From Anaerolineales bacterium UBA6055 (GTDB taxonomy: Bacteria; Chloroflexota; Anaerolineae; Aggregatilineales; Phototrophicaceae): a stretch of 64,000 nucleotides of DNA. Made by a program: the position numbers and the translations under genes. The DNA lies in contig DIYL01000059.1 of assembly GCA_002428985.1 (NCBI GenBank), positions 340,869 through 404,868 of the forward strand. The letters are read 5' to 3'. This document shows positions 53,632-60,901 of this stretch, one piece after another. The notes beneath the pieces are model-generated. The model searched no databases, was not told the DNA's origin, and saw only the letters and a list, made by a program, of their open reading frames with translations. How positions within the stretch are numbered: the stretch's first letter is position 1; each line of letters begins with the position of its first letter.

Positions 53632-53823
53632 TGTTTGTTTCCAAAATGAGTTTGACCCATATCTCATTTTATGCGGGGATGTGTCTTTATTCAAATCAAT
53701 AGGAATCTATTGCGCTATAATTAACATCCAGTTGGCTGAATCTGTACAAAATTGATTGATAATCCCTAGTTATATCGAGTACGATGAAGGTAGCAGAATA
53801 ATAACATTGGAAAAAGGATTCTC

Positions 53824-54690
53824 ATGGGACTGGATGCGTATGTGCATTGTAATTGCTATAGACAAGGGATCACGACACCTTTTCCGTTACCTGACTTAAA
53901 AGATTATTTGGTGACAGGTGACGATGGGGAATTGCGCTTGCTCCTCGACCATAATGCACACAAAGCTGACCTTGAAAAATTTGAAGCGTGGAAACAATCC
54001 TCCTGCGAACACGCTGGTATGATGATCTGGGAACGGATCAGCAATTGGGCGGGGTATCGTTATTTTCAGCAAGCACTTGAGGATATTGGCTGGTTACACT
54101 TCCCAACACTGGAAACCGAATTGCCCGAAGCTAACGCTGGACAAACTGACCCGGCACAAGCAGCACTCATTTTGAAGGAATTGGCAACTTTTCGTAAATT
54201 GGCAAAAGATCGTGAATTACCATTTTTGGTCAATACCACGACCAATGAGGTTGTCTATAATTATGTCGAAGCGTATCAGGGTGTGTTCTTGTGGTCAAAA
54301 GAGTATTGGCTCGGTGTTGATCATAAAGGATTTTTTATTGCGAAAAGTCCCGACCGTGAGCGACGTAAAGAAAGTGGTGGATTGATCGATGAGACCGACA
54401 TGTTATTCCGGTCGATGCGATTTGAACAGCGCTTCCTCGATAATGAAAAAGATGGGATGCGACGCAATGTGCAATATTATGATGCGGATACGGAACATTA
54501 CTTTATTTGTGATATTCCTGTATCGGATTTGACCAATGCGACTGAAAAAGATGTCAATATCGCCCAACCGCAAATTCTGCATGTCGAAACGCGAACGGTT
54601 AAGCTTGCTGATTATGATCGCATTCTTGAGTCGCTAACGACAATTTGCAAGGCATCTGTCCGCGCCCAAAATCCGATTATCTGGTGCTGA
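53824..54690 (+). CDS. Hypothetical protein, 288 aa
   Basis: Starts GLDAYVHCNCYRQG with two Cys close together and PFPLPDLKDY, then a helical middle (AALILKELATFRKLAKDREL) and a region VDHKGFFIAKSPDRERRKES. It is soluble, with no signal peptide. I recognise the N-terminus as conserved in an uncharacterised family but cannot name a domain. AAAAGGA precedes the ATG. It lies 106 bp upstream of the AhpD-like selenoprotein candidate on the same strand. Confidence 0.55.
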   Translation: MGLDAYVHCNCYRQGITTPFPLPDLKDYLVTGDDGELRLLLDHNAHKADLEKFEAWKQSSCEHAGMMIWERISNWAGYRYFQQALEDIGWLHFPTLETELPEANAGQTDPAQAALILKELATFRKLAKDRELPFLVNTTTNEVVYNYVEAYQGVFLWSKEYWLGVDHKGFFIAKSPDRERRKESGGLIDETDMLFRSMRFEQRFLDNEKDGMRRNVQYYDADTEHYFICDIPVSDLTNATEKDVNIAQPQILHVETRTVKLADYDRILESLTTICKASVRAQNPIIWC

Positions 54691-54734
54691 TGTGTTGCGA
54701 GCTGTTGCAGTATTTTTTACAATTTGAATCTTAG

Positions 54735-54760
54735 GTAGGGGTGATCTGAGTTCCCCCTAC
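54735..54760 (+). repeat. Degenerate palindromic repeat, copy at 54.7 kb
   Basis: GTAGGGG and CCCCCTAC flank a poorly matching centre. Outer ends of the CCTAC-tailed palindrome family. Confidence 0.5.
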
Positions 54761-54796
54761 AGATTTATCGAAAAAAGTCAATTTTTTGGAAGTGAT

Positions 54797-55375
54797 ATGC
54801 CATATATTAAACAAATTACGGTTGATAAAGCCACAGGCTTGGTCAAGAAAGAACTAGAAAAAGCCATCAAGCGGGCGGGACGCGTCTGGAATATTGTCCA
54901 GATTATGTCGCTGAACGGACGTGTGATGAAAGAGTCGATGGAGATGTACGGGGCGACAATGTTTGCCGAATCGCCTGTATCACGTCAACAACGTGAGATG
55001 CTCGCTGTCGTTGTCAGTAAAGCCAACCATTGTGTTTACTGAATTCAGTCACATGCCCATGACCTCCGTGCTGAGGTTACAGGATTTGAGACTGAAGCAG
55101 AAGCCGATGCGTTTGTCCATGCGATTGCTCGCGATTGGCGCACAGCCGATCTTACCCCTATTGATCATGCACTGTGTGCATATGCAGAGAAATTGACCTT
55201 ATCCCCTGCTGATATGACTGAAGATGACATCAACACCCTGCGTGACCTTGATTTAGATGATGTCGCGATTCATGATGCGACCCAAGTCATCAGTTATTTT
55301 AATTATATCAACCGGATTGCGGATGCACTGGGTGTCGAACGCGAAACATGGATTCAACCGTGGGGTGAAGATTAA
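54797..55375 (+). CDS. AhpD-like peroxidase-related protein with in-frame TGA: candidate selenoprotein (Sec82)
   Basis: 192 residues if the TGA at 55040-55042 is read as Sec. The first part ends REMLAVVVSKANHCVY and the frame continues IQSHAHDLRAEV without shift to a stop at 55375. Carboxymuconolactone decarboxylase/AhpD enzymes have Glu-x11-Cys-x2-Cys-x3-His; here Glu67, Cys79, TGA82 and His86 keep that spacing exactly, so the TGA takes the place of the second Cys (Cys133 of mycobacterial AhpD) and gives Cys-x-x-Sec. AhpD-like selenoproteins with this motif have been reported from marine metagenomes. It probably reduces peroxides with a thiol donor. A SECIS-like hairpin follows. Stopped at the TGA, only an 81-residue fragment would be annotated. 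Confidence 0.85.
55057..55083 (+). promoter_or_regulatory. SECIS-like stem-loop of the AhpD-like gene
   Basis: UGACCUC pairs with GAGGUUA (7 bp, one G-U) around the 6-nt loop CGUGCU, with CC/GG pairing below an internal loop. The apical loop begins 25 nt after the UGA and has G at its second position, as bacterial SECIS elements require. No folding energy was computed. Confidence 0.6.
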
Positions 55376-55409
55376 GTCAACTGTAGTGGGTAACAAGTGA
55401 AACAAAAAA

Positions 55410-55440
55410 CAAGAATGACACTGGCTTTGTGTCATTCTTG
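55410..55440 (+). terminator. Terminator of the AhpD-like gene
   Basis: CAAGAATGACAC and GTGTCATTCTTG form a perfect 12-bp stem with a 7-nt loop, preceded by an A run and followed by CTTTG; 35 bp past the stop. It supports the gene ending at 55375, not at the TGA. Confidence 0.75.
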
Positions 55441-55724
55441 CTTTGAGGGCAATTAGGGAGAATTCTTATCTAGGGGGAGTTCATCAGTCGGTTATACAGG
55501 TATCTGTGTTGGGTATTTGTATGACCAACTATGTTTACCCTCAAAGTATCTTGTGTTATGTCTACATCATAAGTTGTAATTATGAGTTTAAGTTTAATCT
55601 CAGGTTAATTATGATGTCTATCTTTTTAATTATCCATGTCTTTTATAATATGTCAACAGAAATCGGTGCAAATTTCATCAATTATCAGCAGTTTAGCTGT
55701 GTATTAAATTGCTCCGGCCTTGTT

Positions 55725-56900
55725 TTAATCGCCCATACACACATCAAGATCGCGTGCGGTTTGAATCCATGGATGATCTAGTGGGACATTTTTACGTTTA
55801 CCTACAATCTGTTCTAATGGGACAGCGACCGCACCATCACCACTTGAGCCGACCATGATGCCGTATTTGCCCTCAGCAATAAATTGGGCAGCAGCTGTTC
55901 CTAATCGGGTAGCGAGCAAACGATCTGCAGGAGATGGCACACCACCACGTTGGACATGTCCCAAAATCGTCACGCGAGATTCTAGACGGGTGCGCTTTTC
56001 TAGTTCGCGGGTTAGCATCTCTGTGCTTTGGTTGCGTTCGGCTTCGATTTCTTCAATATCCGCTTCTGCTTGTCTTTGCGCTTTCTTCGCCTCTTTTCTT
56101 TTTGCTTTTTCACCTGCTTCACCGTACGCAATTTTATCAGCTTTAGCTTTATCGCGGCGGGCTTTGGCCTTGGTCAGGGCTTTAGCAACTTCTTCGGTCA
56201 TTGCGCCTTCGGATACAGCGACAATACTAAAGCGTTTACCGCCACGACTACGACGCAAAATTGACTCCGCAACAACATCAACATTAAATGGAATTTCGGG
56301 AATGAGAATCACATCAGCCCCACCAGCTACCCCTGCACCGAGTGCAAGCCAACCGGTGTTGTGTCCCATAATTTCGCAGACGATGATTCGATGGTGGCTA
56401 TGTGCGGTTGAGTGAAGGCGGTCGATGGCATCGGTTGCAATATTCAGCGCTGTATCAAAGCCGAATGTTACATCTGTTCCGCTGACATCGTTATCAATTG
56501 TCTTAGGGAGGCAGACGACATTCAAACCTTTTTGTGCGAGACGATAAGCATTTTTAGCAGTTCCACCGCCACCGAGGCATACAAGTGCATCAAGGTGATG
56601 TTTGCGATAATTCTGCACCATAACATCAGTCATATCCATTTCTTTACCACCGATGGGCATTTTATGGGGTTTGTTGCGGCTGGTACCGAGAATCGTGCCA
56701 CCGATTGTCAAAATACCACTTAGTTCCGAGCTACCGAGGCGGAATAAACGATTTTCCATCAGTCCCTGAAAGCCATCCCGGAAGCCGATAATCCGCATAT
56801 TGTGGTTGTTCATCGCGGCTTTACCGATCCCGCGAATGGCTGCATTCAGCCCCGGACTATCGCCACCTGCCGTTAAAATGCCAATTGTTTTACGTGCCAT
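55725..56900 (-). CDS. pfkA: 6-phosphofructokinase with a charged coiled insertion
   Basis: 391 residues, about 70 more than a bacterial PfkA. It phosphorylates fructose-6-phosphate in glycolysis. Motifs: TAGGDSPGLNAAIRG, GGGGT at 110-114, PKTIDNDVSGTD with Lys133, IMGHNTGW, PEIPF, and GHVQRGGVPSPADR. The usual GGDG(T/S) has Gly in place of the Mg-ligand Asp, while Lys133 (position 124 in E. coli) is the feature of PPi-dependent and group-III enzymes; the phosphoryl donor is therefore uncertain. Residues about 236-300 are an inserted Lys/Glu/Ala-rich helix (KAKARRDKAKADK, KRKEAKKAQRQAEADIEEI), probably a coiled coil, before the GHVQRGG strand. Confidence 0.85.
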   Translation of the reverse strand: MARKTIGILTAGGDSPGLNAAIRGIGKAAMNNHNMRIIGFRDGFQGLMENRLFRLGSSELSGILTIGGTILGTSRNKPHKMPIGGKEMDMTDVMVQNYRKHHLDALVCLGGGGTAKNAYRLAQKGLNVVCLPKTIDNDVSGTDVTFGFDTALNIATDAIDRLHSTAHSHHRIIVCEIMGHNTGWLALGAGVAGGADVILIPEIPFNVDVVAESILRRSRGGKRFSIVAVSEGAMTEEVAKALTKAKARRDKAKADKIAYGEAGEKAKRKEAKKAQRQAEADIEEIEAERNQSTEMLTRELEKRTRLESRVTILGHVQRGGVPSPADRLLATRLGTAAAQFIAEGKYGIMVGSSGDGAVAVPLEQIVGKRKNVPLDHPWIQTARDLDVCMGD

Positions 56901-57213
56901 AAGACTTTAACTTTCTAATACATTATTTTCGAAGATTATAATTCGAAATGGCACAGACTTCTAATTTTTGTGTTTATGTAGGAAGAAGAATCGAGTAGTT
57001 TGGTAGATGAGACAGCATGTTACCCGACATAAGGTTATGGATGTTTATCACGACATAGACTTTGCAGGGTTTTGATAATTACATGACGCATTGTCGTAAA
57101 ATTATGGGGGGGGTGTGGATGGCATGGAAGCGGACAGGGCACTCGACGTAGACATTCGAGGTCGCCCAGCCCCTACGGATTTATGTGGTGTGTTGTTCGT
57201 GCAAACAGCAGAC
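56901..57213. other. Intergenic region between pfkA and the TIR gene
   Basis: 313 bp without a gene; a long imperfect palindrome lies at 57132-57177 (GGGC.ACTCGACGT..ATTCGAGGTCGCCC, then CCTAC) and is duplicated at 58263-58308. Confidence 0.55.
57132..57177 (+). repeat. Duplicated palindrome, copy A
   Basis: GGACAGGGCACTCGACGT, then AGACATTCGAGGTCGCCC and AGCCCCTACGGA. Copy B is at 58263-58308 with only a few changes, on the same strand, and marks the left end of a tandem duplication that includes the end of the TIR gene. Confidence 0.75.
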
Positions 57214-58170
57214 TCAAAGTTTACTTTCGGGTGGTTCTTCTTTACCGCCATCGGTCTGTAATGCCTTGATGACTAGCTCTATTTGTTCTTCGAAGATGGT
57301 ATTGTTTGTCTCCCAACCTGTGAAATCGGCGGCGATTCTAGAATGGAGTTGGCGTTTTTTGCCGCTGGTGAATTGATCATCAAACAAATACCCATCTAGA
57401 TTCAATGGGATGAGTGCGAGTACCTTCTCTTGGCGGTCTTTCATGAGAGCGCGTTCTTTTTCAAATGCTGTGTCAATTTCGTTATCGACCCACCAACTGG
57501 TGAGGGAGTTTTGCGAGCAGCATAAGAGGACTTTATCCCAGTAGCGGATACCCCGATCAATTTCTTCATAAATATCATCGCCGGGGAGCATTTGTTTTTC
57601 ATCGAGCCAACAGCGGATGCCACGACCTTGTAAGGTATCATGAACGCGCCGAGCAAAAGCTTTATCGGTGTGGTTGTAGCTGATGAAGCATGAATAGTAA
57701 TCTATGGCGGTTCCAATTAGAGATCGAACGTAGGTGATGTATGTATCAGGCAGACCACATCCACGCAGAAAAATATCAGGAATGTTGCCCCCTGATTTTT
57801 GGATTGTGTGGAAATCGATATAGCTAGGTCCATCATGATTCACCTTATCCAAGTTTTTAACTTGTGATAAATCAACGTTAAGAAAATATGTGTTAAGAAG
57901 AGTAACTGAGTCAAAATCTGCTCCACTCAGGTGTACGTGACTCAGGTCTGCTCCAGTTAGGTCTGTTCCACTCAGATCTGCTCCACTCAGGTTTGCGTTA
58001 CTCAGGTCTGCTACATACAAGTTTGCTTCACTCAAGTCTGCCCCACTCAGGTCAGCTCCACTCAGATTTACAACTAGTAAATCGTTATCTCGCCTCCACG
58101 TATTCCATATGCCAATGTCATTTTGAGCCAGTGCGTCTTTGAGCATTTTAAGGTGTGCTTCGTCTGCCAT
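57214..58170 (-). CDS. Pentapeptide-repeat and TIR-domain protein
   Basis: 318 residues. Residues about 33-100 are pentapeptide repeats (A-D/N-L-S-x with LSGADL, LSNANL, LTGADL). The C-terminal TIR domain covers about 157-290: YYSCFISYNHTDK, CWLDEKQMLPGDD, and the conserved Trp-x3-Glu in SWWVDNEIDTAF (Glu231), which aligns with the catalytic Glu of NAD-cleaving TIR domains. A short tail is acidic. Bacterial TIR proteins often act as NADases in phage defence; no cyclic-nucleotide synthase or sensor partner is next door, so the role is inference. GAGGAA precedes the ATG. Confidence 0.85.
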   Translation of the reverse strand: MADEAHLKMLKDALAQNDIGIWNTWRRDNDLLVVNLSGADLSGADLSEANLYVADLSNANLSGADLSGTDLTGADLSHVHLSGADFDSVTLLNTYFLNVDLSQVKNLDKVNHDGPSYIDFHTIQKSGGNIPDIFLRGCGLPDTYITYVRSLIGTAIDYYSCFISYNHTDKAFARRVHDTLQGRGIRCWLDEKQMLPGDDIYEEIDRGIRYWDKVLLCCSQNSLTSWWVDNEIDTAFEKERALMKDRQEKVLALIPLNLDGYLFDDQFTSGKKRQLHSRIAADFTGWETNNTIFEEQIELVIKALQTDGGKEEPPESKL

Positions 58171-58262
58171 AATTTTCCTCTGTGATCGTGTTTTGGCTTC
58201 ATTATGGCATTGGTTGGGCGATCTGGCGACAGGTTAGAGGTTTTGTAATATATGGGGCAAGC

Positions 58263-58308
58263 GGACAGGGCACTCGACGTAGACATTCGAGGTCGCCCAG
58301 TCCCTACG
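58263..58308 (+). repeat. Duplicated palindrome, copy B
   Basis: Near-copy of 57132-57177 in the same orientation, lying at the matching distance from the TIR pseudogene's 3' end as copy A does from the intact TIR gene's 3' end. Confidence 0.75.
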
Positions 58309-58321
58309 AATTTGTGCGGCG

Positions 58322-58521
58322 TGTTGTTCGTGCAAGTGGCGTACTCAAAGTTTACTGGTGGGAGGTTCTTCTTTACCGCCGTCAGTTTGTAATGCTTTGA
58401 TGACTAACTCAATTTGTTCTTCGAAGATGGCATTGTTTGTCTCCCAACCAGATTCAATGGGATTAGCGCGAGTACCTTCTCTTGTCGATCTTTCATGAGG
58501 GCACGTTCTTTTTCAAAGGCG
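58322..58521 (-). pseudogene. Truncated duplicate of the TIR gene's 3' end
   Basis: The minus strand repeats the last part of the TIR gene: ACTCAAAGTTTACT (plus-strand view), GGTTCTTCTTTACCGCC and TTGTTCTTCGAAGATGGCAT match 57209-57315 closely; after TTTGTCTCCCAACC the copy skips about 75 bp and resumes at AGATTCAATGGGATTAGCGC, then stops near CGTTCTTTTTCAAAGGCG. The 5' two-thirds of the gene are missing. With palindrome copy B beside it, it is a decayed tandem duplicate. Confidence 0.8.
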
Positions 58522-58552
58522 ATACAACATAGTAGAGACTTAGACTAAACTT

Positions 58553-59098
58553 CTAGGGGAAAATTTCAGAGACAGTTAATTCAAATTCAGGCAACACATC
58601 ATATCCGAGAAGCGTATCACCACCTGTCAAAAAGTCGATGTCAGCATCTTTACGATAGACTTCCACAAATTTCTTTTCAGGATAGATCAACCAGACCAGA
58701 CTTGTGCCATTGTCCAGATAGTAGTCAGCTTTTTCACGCATCAGTTTATATGTATCAGTCGGTGATTTAATCTCGATCGCAAGGTCTGGCATAGATGGCA
58801 CGGCGCCATGTGTGACAATCTCATCACTTTGTATTTTACGAAATGATATATCCGGCATACGGTCATTAAATTTATCATCTGGTTTACGATGACGAACTTC
58901 GACACCGACCTGTCCGATGGGATGTGTTTTGAGATAAATTTTAATTTCTGCACTGATGTTGACAGCGATAATGCCATGTTGTTCGGTCGGTACTTTTTCG
59001 ATAATCTTCCCATGGATAAGTTCGAATAAGTTCTTGGGATGTTGTGCTATAAATATTTCAAAGGCATCTACCGTTGTTTTTTGCTCTGCCAATGTCAT
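58553..59098 (-). CDS. Uma2-family putative endonuclease (DUF820)
   Basis: 181 residues, complete. The PD-(D/E)xK-type core is visible: a Glu in FELIHGKIIE, MPDISFR with the catalytic Asp, and LAIEIKSPTD with the Glu-x-Lys. These proteins are abundant in filamentous Chloroflexota and cyanobacteria, usually in many copies; their biological role is unknown. AAAGGTG precedes the ATG. Confidence 0.85.
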   Translation of the reverse strand: MTLAEQKTTVDAFEIFIAQHPKNLFELIHGKIIEKVPTEQHGIIAVNISAEIKIYLKTHPIGQVGVEVRHRKPDDKFNDRMPDISFRKIQSDEIVTHGAVPSMPDLAIEIKSPTDTYKLMREKADYYLDNGTSLVWLIYPEKKFVEVYRKDADIDFLTGGDTLLGYDVLPEFELTVSEIFP

Positions 59099-59201
59099 AT
59101 GTTGTACACCTTTTACTGAGTATCTTGATTCTATTATATATGATTTTTCAAGGTGGTTAGGACTCTTTACTTAATTGCAAACGACAGTTTCGATGGGGTG
59201 G

Positions 59202-59227
59202 TGGACGCGAAGGATCGCGTTCCTACA
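59202..59227 (+). repeat. Palindromic repeat, first unit of the 59-kb pair
   Basis: GGACGCGA, AGGA loop, TCGCGTTCC (one G-T pair), then TAC. Compare the next unit. Confidence 0.6.
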
Positions 59228-59322
59228 AAAAGTTCGTAGACTGTTGTAAGGACAGCATTTTTGCTGTTCGTCGACACAGGATTTCTCACCTTAATCACAA
59301 GCCACAGTTTCGGTGGGGTGGC

Positions 59323-59347
59323 GGACGAGACAGGTCTCGTCCCTACG
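59323..59347 (+). repeat. Palindromic repeat, second unit of the 59-kb pair
   Basis: GGACGAGAC, AG loop, GTCTCGTCC, then CTACGA. The two arms differ from the first unit at matching positions, so pairing is kept. Confidence 0.7.
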
Positions 59348-59539
59348 ATAATATCATAGAATTTTGTAGGGGATGATTGGTTGCAGGTATACATGTATCT
59401 ATTTGTTCGTCGATGTACGTTTCGGATGCATGGTTAGCAATCTCTATGATTTACAATGATATAATAGAGACATCTATCGAATTTGTAAGAAGCAGGTAAA
59501 TTCGCCGAGTAAATATTCCCTATTTTTATAAAATTCCGT

Positions 59540-59550
59540 TATAATAGAGA
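59540..59550 (+). promoter_or_regulatory. Possible -10 box for the BI-1-like gene
   Basis: TATAATAGAGA about 65 bp before the GTG start; an identical string lies at about 59460. No good -35 box was found at the usual distance. Confidence 0.3.
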
Positions 59551-59607
59551 AAATAATTAAAAAGATGAGCATTGTAAAAATTAGACAATTCACACGGAGG
59601 TAATCAC

Positions 59608-60324
59608 GTGAGCTATAGTAATGACGGGTTCTTTATGGAGAATACCGCCAACGCACCTCTTGTCGGCGAAAAATTAAACGCCGTAATGCGTGGTGTATAT
59701 GGTTGGATGACAATGGGTTTGTTGGTGACTGCATTTGTATCACTCTTGCTGTCCACAAGCGGTTTTGTCCCATCATCGGGTATGTTCTTTGTTGCGATCA
59801 TTCTGCAATTTGGTATCGTCATTGGTATCGGTTGGGCAATTAACAAAATTTCAGCGACAGTTGCTGGATTGTTATTCTTTGTCTATGCGGCGGTGACGGG
59901 GATGACGTTCTCGGTCATATTTATGGTTTATACACCTGCTTCGATTATGTCGGCGTTTATCACAACGGCGGCGGTCTTCGGGGCGATGACTTTGGTTGGT
60001 CTGACCACAAAAATGGACTTGAGCAAGTACAGCACCTACTTCATGATGGCGTTGATTGGTCTTGTCATTGCAATGGTCGTCAATATCTTCCTACAAAGCA
60101 GTGGGCTTGAGTTCATCATCAGTATCGCTGGTGTTTTGATCTTCACCGCTCTAACAGCATACGATACCCAACGTATTTCGCAGATGGCATCTGACCCACA
60201 TCTACAGGTCAACAGTGAAGACACTATCAAGTTTAGCGTGCTAGCAGCTTTGACACTCTACTTGGACTTCATCAACTTGTTCCTGTTTATGTTGCAACTC
60301 TTCGGTGGTGGCGGACGCGACTAG
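59608..60324 (+). CDS. Bax-inhibitor-1/YccA-family membrane protein
   Basis: 238 residues from a GTG with CGGAGG 7 nt upstream. Seven hydrophobic helices; the family pattern is clear in YGWMTMGLLVTAFVSLLLS, GMTFSVIFMVYTPASI and TALTAYDTQRISQMA, which has the conserved Asp of the proposed pH-sensing calcium-leak site. A charged cytoplasmic N-terminus precedes helix 1. Confidence 0.9.
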   Translation: MSYSNDGFFMENTANAPLVGEKLNAVMRGVYGWMTMGLLVTAFVSLLLSTSGFVPSSGMFFVAIILQFGIVIGIGWAINKISATVAGLLFFVYAAVTGMTFSVIFMVYTPASIMSAFITTAAVFGAMTLVGLTTKMDLSKYSTYFMMALIGLVIAMVVNIFLQSSGLEFIISIAGVLIFTALTAYDTQRISQMASDPHLQVNSEDTIKFSVLAALTLYLDFINLFLFMLQLFGGGGRD

Positions 60325-60348
60325 TCCCCGCTTGATTTAGATAACCCT

Positions 60349-60378
60349 ATGGCGGATAGCTGATGCGTTGTCCGCCAT
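60349..60378. terminator. Bidirectional hairpin between BI-1 and the response regulator
   Basis: ATGGCGGA and TCCGCCAT (8 bp, 14-nt loop) lie between two convergent stops. Confidence 0.6.
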
Positions 60379-60396
60379 TTCCCTCACAAATATCGC

Positions 60397-60813
60397 CTAA
60401 TAAGTCTCCCACACATCATCGCCTTTGAGGATACGACGTAATTGTCGTGGAAAGCGCATCCGGCTAATCGGTTTACCAATATATGCATCAAATCCGGCTT
60501 CTTTAGCTTTCGGAATTTCTGTATCAGCATCCTGTGCAGTGACAGCAACCACAATTGCAGATTTCAGGGTATCATCGGCACGGATTTCCTTGAGAATTTC
60601 GTAGCCTGTTGTACGGGGTAAATTAATGTCGAGGAAAATGATATTCGGTTTCGGATCCATCGCATGTGCCATCGATAGCACACCTTCACCGGTTGTGTTA
60701 ATAAATGCCTTGATCCCGAGGTGGCGCATCATCACCCCAATAATTGCCATACCACCCGCATCATCTTCAACCACGAGTGCATTTAACTTTGTAAAATCGA
60801 CCTGTTGTGACAT
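60397..60813 (-). CDS. Single-domain response regulator
   Basis: 138 residues, one receiver domain: acidic pair E16-D17, phospho-acceptor Asp62 in FLDINLP, Thr92 in AVTAQD, and Lys114 in YIGKPIS. There is no output domain, so it signals by protein contact. It lies 88 bp downstream of the histidine kinase gene on the same strand, and is very likely its partner. Confidence 0.9.
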   Translation of the reverse strand: MSQQVDFTKLNALVVEDDAGGMAIIGVMMRHLGIKAFINTTGEGVLSMAHAMDPKPNIIFLDINLPRTTGYEILKEIRADDTLKSAIVVAVTAQDADTEIPKAKEAGFDAYIGKPISRMRFPRQLRRILKGDDVWETY

Positions 60814-60901
60814 GTTTTTTCCTGTTGTTTGCCTGTCTATAGCTCTTGTTTTGCGAATTTAATTGGTATGAATTTTAAATTGAAAGAATACAACGCCCTT
60901 A

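Larger units (their letters stand above)
59099..59607. other. Intergenic region with a diverged direct repeat
   Basis: 509 bp without a gene. Units at about 59161-59254 and 59281-59370 are related over about 90 bp (ACAGTTTCGATGGGGTGG / ACAGTTTCGGTGGGGTGG) and each contains one CCTAC-tailed palindrome with different arms. The rest is A/T-rich and includes two TATAATAGAGA sites (59460, 59540) that could be -10 boxes for the BI-1 gene. Confidence 0.6.

Noticed and set aside
55193..55375. Reading the distal AhpD-like part as a separate small gene
   Set aside because: It is the same frame as the upstream part, with uninterrupted family sequence from the TGA on; its first ATG lies deep within a helix.
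57132..58308. Direct repeats as a CRISPR array or transposon ends
   Set aside because: Only two copies, 1.1 kb apart, with a gene-end duplicate between them; no spacers, no transposase.
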